Positions 32,083 to 39,229 of a stretch of DNA of 39,229 bases are shown here, piece after piece. The notes beneath the pieces were generated by a model. That model was given only the letters and a program-made list of their open reading frames with translations, did not search any database and was not told the origin of the DNA. Origin of the DNA: Fragilaria crotonensis (Eukaryota > Bacillariophyta > Fragilariophyceae > Fragilariales > Fragilariaceae); the NCBI GenBank assembly GCA_022925895.1, contig JAKSYS010000600.1, positions 1 through 39,229 of the forward strand. Direction: 5' to 3'. Every line of letters begins with the position of its first letter. Positions within the stretch are counted from its first letter, which is position 1. A program made the translations under genes and the position numbers.

Positions 32083-32464
32083 ACCTCTTCGCTGCGAAAG
32101 CCTAGAGTACGCACTCAAAAACCTGTATCCTCGCCGGTGTTTCTTCGTCTGACTTTGTATGACATACATTGTCCTTGGAGTGGCCACTGCATGACAAACA
32201 ATTCAGAACCTTTGACAGTCTGTCTACAAACGAATACAATCATGAGTCGAAACGTAGAGGCACTAACAACTGCGTGTAGGTGCAATCAAACACCATCAGT
32301 GTTCAACGATATGATGTAGTAGTATGCACATCAAAGTGCATCCTGCCCTGTTTCGGTCTATACATTCGACAAGCTAACTCTGTATGAACCATTTGTTGGT
32401 CATTTCGTCATTCCTGTTGCTGTGCTTTTCAGCACAATAAATTATCACACCGGAAGAGATCGCC
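32083..32464. other. Short spacer downstream of CA-like copy B
   Basis: No gene was seen. It contains the 3' flank of copy B, with AATAAA-like sequence on the plus strand near 32437. It probably also includes the tail of the retroelement fragment. Confidence 0.4.
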
Positions 32465-34828
32465 TCAAAAGGATTCCCCATTATCAAAGTTGTACGGATG
32501 ATCGTAAAATCGGAACAGCTTGTCACCCTGATTCAGCCTGCACCACTCACGATCCTCGGGCCACTTCGATCCCCAATTATCACACTCACAGAATGTCTTG
32601 AAGTGTATCCTGTCGAATTGCATCAGCGGCCTTGCAACTGATATATGGCCGTCTGAATCGACCTTTGCAGCTGTATCATTTTCGCACGCTTTAGTCCTGT
32701 CGCCCGCCGGGGCGATGCGTTCTCTCAGCAAGCGTTCCATCTCCGCAATTTGGCGTGGATGAACACGGATAGGGTCTTTCATAACTCTCCAATGATTCGT
32801 ATTTCCTCGACTGCCTCCAACAAAAGTTGCGTAGCAAGGAGGTACCGTGGAGGTTCCCGAGTATCGGAAGTAGTACTCAGTCCTGACATCAATCAGAAAT
32901 TGGTAATTGTGAAACGAAAGAAAATCTCCTCCCAATAGCTTTCGCTGTTCGTCTGGAGCCTCGCCTCGGTCTTGTGCACTAATAGCTTCTGCCCATTCAA
33001 CCCATTCCTCGTCCGATCTATCTGCAGGGCGAAAGTTTTCTGCTTCGAGGGTGATGCGTTGCTTGGCCTCAGGTTGATGCTTGTAGTTGTCCGTGATCAC
33101 ATCCTTGACGGTTGCGCGAAGATTGCGAACAGCATCAGTTGGAGCTGGAGATGCTTCTCTTGTAGGTGGTGATGTTGTACCAGTATTGGGCTTTGATGTG
33201 GTTCGTTTCGTTGGCGTAGGTGTGGTGCCTTTCGTTGGCGCAGGTGTGGTGCCTTTCGTTGGCGCAGGTGTGGTTCCTATCGTTGGCGCAGGTGTGGTTC
33301 CTACCGTTGGCGCAGGTGTGGTCCCGTTCGTTTGCCCAGGTGTGGTTCCTTTCGTTGGCTCGGGTGTGGCTCCAATCGTTGGTTCAGGTGCGCTTCTATT
33401 CGTTGGCTTCGGTGTTCCTATATTCGTTGGCTCTGAGGTGGTCCCTGTAGTTGGCCCTGGTGTGGTCCCGGTGAATCCAGGAGTTGGGGTGTTTGTTGAA
33501 TTTGGTGTAATTCCAACAACTGGCGTCTGTGTTGCAGTCGACGGCGCTTTCGTGACATTTGCACCGGCAGGTGCGTCAGTAAGTGGAGCGCTCCCCGGTA
33601 CCGAAGAATTTCCTGCTATAGGTGCAAACACTGGTGCAGCGATAGGTGCAAACGTGATCAAAGTTGCTGGGTCAGGGGTCGTTGGGACTGTGGGAAAAGG
33701 TGTAGGAGGTGGCTTTGAGGTTGGAGCCAACGACGGTGCCTCTGTCGGCAGTGGCGACGTCGGCGCTTTAGTTGCAACCGGTGCGGCAGTTGGATCCATG
33801 GGTGGTGGTGTCGGAGAGCCAGGGAATACAACTGGAGGAATAGATGGTTCCGTGGGAATCGGGGCGACAGTGGGAGCGATCGGCGCGCTGCTCGGCGCCA
33901 CAGGCGCTTCCGATGGAAAAGGAGTGTGCCCTCGAGCAACATTGTAACATCCAGGGTAGGGATCAACGGAAGGAAGTCCACATTCTTCCCGGATCTTGTC
34001 TTCCACTTTGCGCCACTCACAAATCAGCCGGTCCAGGTGAGGGTATGGCAGGGCATCGTCATAAGCATTAAGGAAGATTGAAATAGTCGCCATTTCATTG
34101 TCAACTCCTGCCTCCTCTCCTGAGACGGAGTAGAAGTGTGCCATTTGCACTTCTGCCGAATACCGTTTGCCCTCTTGCGTATGTTCGGACGGCACCTTGA
34201 AGTCGATATGACTTAGAAACCACCAATCATGGAAGCCTTTGCTAAAATCTACCCTCCCAAAGCGTCGCCCATCATCCCCACCAAGGGTGCAAGCGAGTCT
34301 GATTCCTTCATCGCCACCGTTGCCGTATTCCAATGGTTGAGTGACCTTCAGGGCATGACGTTCGATACTGAACCCATTTTTTGTAGTGAGATCGTTCCAG
34401 CTACACGACGAATCTTCGTATTTCATCCAATGCAGATCAATGCAGCGATTATACATGGGGTGGTCCACAATTGCGCGGTTGCGCTCGAGATCGATTGGCG
34501 ATTGATGGTGTTTTGGACAAATGTCAGTGCCCTCAGGACACCATTCGCAGGAGTTCTCCTTGAGTTCCCATCCAACACCAAGCTGCCAATCGTCTGGCCA
34601 TCCCGTCTGCAAGTGAGTAGGCTGAGACAACGATCACGCTGACATGACGCCTCTTGCACCGTGACTATTAGCACTTACACACACGGTGACATCGTCACAG
34701 GTTACTTGGTCCCAATCCTCTGGTCCGTAATCATTCCCTTCGGTTTCGCGATAGTTGAATAGGTCATCGTTGGAGCTGTAGGCAGAACGAAGAAACGCGT
34801 AGGAGGAAAGCACCAACATCAGTCTCAT
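32465..34828 (-). CDS. Secreted alpha-carbonic-anhydrase-like protein, split by Pro/Thr repeats, copy B (2 exons)
   Basis: Tandem paralogue of the gene at 27887-30154 with the same structure. Exons are 34828-34679 and 34606-32465; the 72-bp intron lies at the same codon and again has GTAAGTGC and TTGCAG ends. The protein is 763 aa (764 if the preceding ATG is used). The signal peptide, first CA half and second CA half are nearly identical to copy A, including IDFKVPSEH and EVQMAH in place of the zinc-ligand motifs, so those replacements predate the duplication. The Pro/Thr insert is longer and its octapeptides have diverged (TTPAPTKG, TTPAPTVG, SEPTNIG and others) rather than being uniform. 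The clean frame and the concentration of differences in the insert suggest both copies are or recently were functional. Confidence 0.87.
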
Positions 34829-36259
34829 CATGATTGCATCGAGGTGCGTCCATGCCGATTTGTGATGGAACGCGGAGAAAATGGCGCTTAGGTGCACCTT
34901 CACCATTTACAACAGTGCGCCTATCATCCGAGTTCCAGTACCAGGTACAAGTACGATGAACATTTACGCGTACAGTGCGATGCACGATTGACCCCTGTTG
35001 GTTGGATTGTATTGTTTGGTGGATCCTACCGGTAAATCCTATGTAAAAGTCCATTTTGATGAATGATATACGTACAGTACCTGATTCCCGTCGAATACGG
35101 AGATTCGATCTTGTCGTGAAATGATTGCTTCCTTCGAAACACATGTATAATTTTGTCACTCCTTCCCAATTCCTATCCGATGGAAATTCGTCCCAACGTC
35201 CCTCACATGAAACATTGGTGGGTCTGCTTTTCATCGCGCAGGAAAACAGGAGTGTTAGGGTACGGGTTAACTCGTCAGTCTGCACGCGCAAGTCATGACG
35301 TCATGACACAGGGTTAGAGTTACGACTTAGTAGACAGGAGGTACAAGTACATTAATACCTGGTACTCGTACTGGTACAAGTACTTGTACCAGATAGTTGA
35401 AACGGGCGACGCCCCGTGCTGGTGAGTGTCTACAGTAGTTGTCTAGTATGACACGCTACTGCCTAGTTTGTCTACATCGGCGTCCAGATCTGGCAAGGTA
35501 ATGTGGTACAAAAACTTGTGAAGTAAAGTAGAAATGTAAGAGGCAGTAAAATATGAAAAATTCACTATCATGAGAGCCGGGAGAATTGTGGGGTGCTTCC
35601 AAGCAACACTGAGGAACACTCCTCACATCTCTGAGGATGGTCAGCAGCATATGGCTGCATTGTTTTTGGTAAATGAGGTATTATGTGTCATTTGAAAATC
35701 AATGATCTAACTCAAGGAATGAGATGAACATAATTTGAATCAAAATGAGTTTTGATTCCAGTCATGGAGCATTGCCATGATTGCTGGAGCATGGATGTAA
35801 TGTTTACTTGCACACAGGCAACAGTAATTAGAGATAGAGATAGAAGTAAAACATGTAGGGTGATACTGAATGTCTGATAAGGAGTGCATAGTAATGCCTT
35901 TGTACGGAGTAGAACTTGAGTATGATTCCACCTAAAGTGTAAAGTCAACTTGTACCCCAAGCATTGGAGCGCTTCAGTGCTCAAATAGTACAGTACTGTG
36001 CTATCCAGCCACAATTATGCAAACAAGATGATAGTAGTACCTGTACTGTATCAAGAGTCAACAGGTAAAAAAACAGGAGAGATAGACACAGGTATATCAA
36101 TCCAATCATGATCATGACTTAGTAACATGTGAACAATGTATGGCTGCTGGTTTCATGCCCGACCGTCCTCGCGTTCACTTGTGCACATTTAGTTCCTTGT
36201 TGCATACAATATCCGAGAGTAAAATTTTAGAGAAAGATACTTCTGAAATCGAACGCCCT
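34829..36259. other. Spacer upstream of CA-like copy B, GTAC-rich
   Basis: Should hold the promoter of copy B. GTAC-rich words cluster at 34930-34980 and 35330-35400. Open frames here (for example minus 34764-35291 and 35712-36014) lack any recognisable protein feature. No gene is supported. Confidence 0.5.
35371..35392. repeat. Perfect 22-bp palindrome
   Basis: The half-site CTGGTACAAGT is followed directly by its exact reverse complement with no spacer. It is embedded in a run of similar GTAC words (GTACAAGTAC, CTGGTACTCGTACTGGTAC) starting at 35340. It could be a binding site or a hairpin, or simply part of the GTAC-rich low-complexity sequence found in several spacers of this window. Confidence 0.95.
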
Positions 36260-37600
36260 TCATATGATCTCCTCCTTTCCTGTGCTCAACTCGCTACGGA
36301 CAAAGCCACTGTCAAAGTCAAGGACACACCTATGACCCTTGAAGGCTTTTGCAACATTCTCAATATCATCTGAAGGAAGAACTAGTTCTTTTTTGACAAC
36401 GACCAGAACTGGAACATCCTTGGTATTGGTAGAACTCGGCGTGGAAGCAGACTGCTGTTGCTGAAGGTGATGGTTAGTGCAAATGTATGCCCGTGCTCTT
36501 GATGCAAATCTCTCAATTATTATGTCTTTTGTCAGAACCATTGTAGGGCAAGTGCATTCCTTATCCAGATGCTTAACGTCTTCTGGGGGGCCCTCTTCCG
36601 TGAAACAGGAACACAGCAATATAGGCCTTTGCATGGGCTCAATAGTACTCTACTCATTTTCCGGCAAGCTCAGCATGAAATTTTGGAGTAAGCTGAACTG
36701 TAACACCAAATTGTATTCCCAAGTATTGCAGACCTGTCTCCTCTTCTCTGAAATCAGTGCACTACAATAGTACTAGATGTCGAAGTGAATATTGTAAGTC
36801 GCTCTGTCCTGTTATTGGATCCTTGCAACCGTCAAGCATATATTTCTCTAACAATGCCTCAGAGATAAGTCCTCTTTCCCATAGAATTTGCTGCAGACAT
36901 TCAGGTTGTCTGTCCTATCCTAGAGTGACTAGCTCTTTCTGTTCATTTAGAGCTACTACACCATGAATCCTTGCAAAGTCTTGAAGTTCTTTCTTTGCAT
37001 GATTTTGGTTCTGCTGAAATGAAACACCAGCATCCTTGGTCAATGTATTGAACACCTGCTTCTTTGATTGTTCAACAAGCTTGGTACATCCCAACAAGCT
37101 TGGTACATCCCGTTGCCTTGTTGTATCATTGCAAGTCTCTTTGTTCAGGGGTATGGTACCACTGCCCACAATCGTCAGCCTTGAAAACGAATGATTGTGT
37201 TTGGCCACTTTCCAGCAAACAAGGTGAGTGGGGACCAAGATAACCTTGTGCATCAACAGTTATTGTGTCTCTCATGATTGGTTGCGTTCCTCCAAAGTCG
37301 TGTCCGACATTTGTTGTGCACTGAGTGTGTCCTCCCAATTCCTAGCATGCCCCTTGCTGTGGTCAATGAAAAAGATGATGTCGTACTCTGGGATAAAGGA
37401 CCGGTATACATTCAACAACATCTTCAAATTGAAGACTCATGTGATAGCTGTTCCAAAATCCTTTGTTGTTGGCACCAATGTACAATTATTTTACAAACGG
37501 CAAGGAGTCCACCAGCATTGGCTTCTTGGTTGTCTTCAATATTTCCATCACAGCAACAGTATCAGCCCGAACATTGATTTGCTTATTCACACATTTTACA
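36260..37600 (-). pseudogene. DDE-superfamily transposase, multiply frameshifted
   Basis: From the N-terminal side on the minus strand: NVRADTVAVMEILKTTKKPM (about 37500-37600); EYDIIFFIDHSKGHARNWE, whose Asp fits a catalytic residue (about 37340-37400); GHDFGGTQPIMRDTI then GYLGP, and SFVFKADDCG (about 37130-37310); KDAGVSFQQNQNHAKKELQ (about 36960-37030). A stretch VQLTPKFHAELAG...YYWAHAKAY (about 36640-36700) resembles the PKFHcELNPIE-W segment that carries the third catalytic acid, here altered. The C-terminus, RFASRARAYICTNHHLQQQQ and FKGHRCVLDFDSGFV, ends near 36260. At least four frame changes or stops separate these pieces, so the copy is dead. I do not assign a named superfamily. Confidence 0.6.
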
Positions 37601-37681
37601 GTCTAAGTTTTCGAAACTACGCTCTGTCCGTCGTCCGTTCCTCAGTGTCTAGCCAACGTGGTGTTTTCGTTGAAACTCACC

Positions 37682-39229
37682 ATGATCGACGAGTCGGTGT
37701 CAGCCGTCTCTCTCCCCTCAGTTCCTCCAAATCCTTCGCATGATCCCATCTTCGACTTCGATACCACTACCTGGATTGATCCTCCAGTTTACGTGACAAT
37801 TCTTCCTGAAACAACGCCAGAATCCAACATCCGCGAAATGACCGAACAAGGATATCGTGACTCCACCACACCTACCTTGTGGCACCGTTACATTACTCTC
37901 GGTCGTTACGTAGTAGATGGCTTCACGTTTGATTCAATTATGGATGAAGGCACCATTGATCCTCTCAAGATGCATTGCCTCATTTGGTACCAGTACGTCT
38001 ATCATCTCGACCAAAAGATAGACATCCCTCCCAAGCTCCAAGCCTGGGGAGCGACGAGATCCCAACCATACTTGGCGAAGCATGCTGATTCCGCCTTCAA
38101 ACTCGATACCAACATTACCACCTGGAAAGAGTTCTCTCGTACCCAATCCCTCTCCAATCCGTGGTCTGAAGTCACATCTACTAAGTCGAATAAATCCAAG
38201 AAAGTTAATCCCACCAAAACATTTGCTACGGCGTCATCGATCCAAACCCGGCACTATCGTTGAAGAGACATCAAGAGCTAGTACCTCAACGGAGTCCAGG
38301 GGTCAAAGTCGTCCTGCGGATCGCGATGTGCAATCAGCCGTTTCTGGTGGTAAACAGTCTGTCTTGATTCCTACTCTCAATGTTCCTAAATGTGAGGGAA
38401 CATATCGGGTTACTCTGCGCTGGAAGACATCTCTTGATATAATCAAACTCTCGCGCAATACCCAGCAACTGAAGGACGAAATCTATAAGCTTCTTGACGA
38501 TCTCTTCGATGACGATGATGGTCATCTTAATAAGTGGCAACATTCTGGAACTGATGTGTACAACTCCATTTCCAAAATGACCCCAGACGAAGTTCGTCAG
38601 TATATCTGCTGTCCCTCTATCGGAATCATTCCAACCAAATCGATGTTAGTCCTTCCTATTCGTTTCGGTTTTTCCAGTACTACCCCCAGTAAATGGCGAA
38701 ACCTTGCGATTAAAAAAGAAACACTCAATAACTATGATGTCACTGCCTCCTTTTCAAATTGCACAAGCATCAGCGGGAAATTGGTTGTCGCCGGTTATAT
38801 CCTACTCAAAGCTCCTATGACAACGCACCGTCTCATGTATCTGCTGAGTCTTCGACAGATGCTCCCTCCATCTACGTCACCTTTCGACATTCGTCTTCAC
38901 AAACGCACCCCCCTGGATCCACAAATTCCTCACCTTGCGGAGCAGTGTGGTAACAAGAATGTCCACGCTCTCAGCGAAGCATTAGCGACTATTCTCACTG
39001 GTGAAAGCTCAGCTCTCTGTATTCCTCGGTTTGCTTTTTCCCAAATGACAGATATGGAAGCGCACGCTTTGTTTCAAACCCATGTCGGGTATGTCAAATC
39101 TCTTTGCTGGTTACCTCTTTTTCCACTCCTATCAAATCTGGATCGACCCCGTAAAGAATACCAACCAGATGGAAGCTTTATCGAACGTACCACTCATGAA
39201 TGGGCTAGGAGCATCAAAGATCTTGATGG
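37682..39229 (+). CDS. Retroelement ORF1 (gag-like), partial at right edge
   Basis: The protein starts MIDESVSAVSLPSVPPNPS at 37682 and reads without a stop to about 38260. One frame change near 38235-38245 leads into a frame that stays open for about 330 codons to the end of the window. Text such as CEGTYRVTLRWKTSLDIIKL, PSIGIIPTKSMLVLPIRFGF, HLAEQCGNKNVHALSEALA and IPRFAFSQMTDMEAHALFQT is of a kind I associate with diatom retrotransposon first ORFs, from memory and unchecked. The second ORF, if present, lies beyond the window. The element class (LINE or other) is inference. A host gene is possible but less likely beside other transposon remains. Confidence 0.55.

Overview
The window looks like nuclear DNA from a stramenopile, most likely a diatom. 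The genes have short GT-AG introns (58 to 165 bp), and the proteins are eukaryotic: a mitochondrial 2-oxoglutarate dehydrogenase, a Golgi-type GT49 glycosyltransferase, a RING-H2 membrane protein and a carnitine acyltransferase. One gene starts with a signal peptide followed by an Ala-Phe junction, the 'ASAFAP'-type signature of proteins sent into the secondary plastids of diatoms. Assignment to a particular diatom is not possible from the sequence alone. No rRNA, tRNA or CRISPR array was seen.

Layout. 1-2.76 kb: no convincing gene. 2.77-8.02 kb: a degraded two-gene DNA transposon, with a PIF/Harbinger-type transposase on + and a disrupted Cys-rich coiled-coil gene on -, bounded by unusual short-repeat arrays and a pair of direct repeats. 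9.26-12.67 kb: 2-oxoglutarate dehydrogenase E1 on -. 12.7-15.5 kb: repeat-rich spacer with a MITE-like inverted repeat. 15.5-17.1 kb: RING-H2 membrane protein on +. 19.5-22.7 kb: two tandem GT49 glycosyltransferase copies on +, with a copied tail of the next gene between them. 22.75-24.56 kb: plastid-type signal peptidase I with a large extra N-terminal region on -. 25.4-27.8 kb: carnitine acyltransferase on +, three exons. 27.9-34.8 kb: two tandem secreted carbonic-anhydrase-like genes on -, separated by about 2.3 kb that holds a non-LTR retrotransposon remnant. 36.3-39.2 kb: a degraded DDE transposase on - and the first ORF of a retroelement running off the right edge.

The host genes are not an operon and have no evident common pathway: 2-oxoglutarate dehydrogenase (TCA cycle), carnitine acyltransferase (acyl transport), signal peptidase (protein maturation, probably thylakoid), and GT49 plus the carbonic-anhydrase-like proteins (secretory pathway, cell surface). 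The most unusual host genes are the two carbonic-anhydrase-like proteins. Their CA fold is split by about 240 residues or more of Pro/Thr-rich repeat, and by gap-free alignment all three zinc-binding histidines are replaced. This resembles the split-CA layout of mollusc nacrein and suggests a structural or binding role.

Quality caution. Several otherwise well conserved genes (2-oxoglutarate dehydrogenase, RING-H2, both GT49 copies) are broken by single-base indels, mostly missing bases in short homopolymers or simple runs. In each case the total length becomes a multiple of three once the inferred indels are counted. Uncorrected long-read errors are the simplest explanation. The signal peptidase, the carnitine acyltransferase and both CA-like genes read cleanly.
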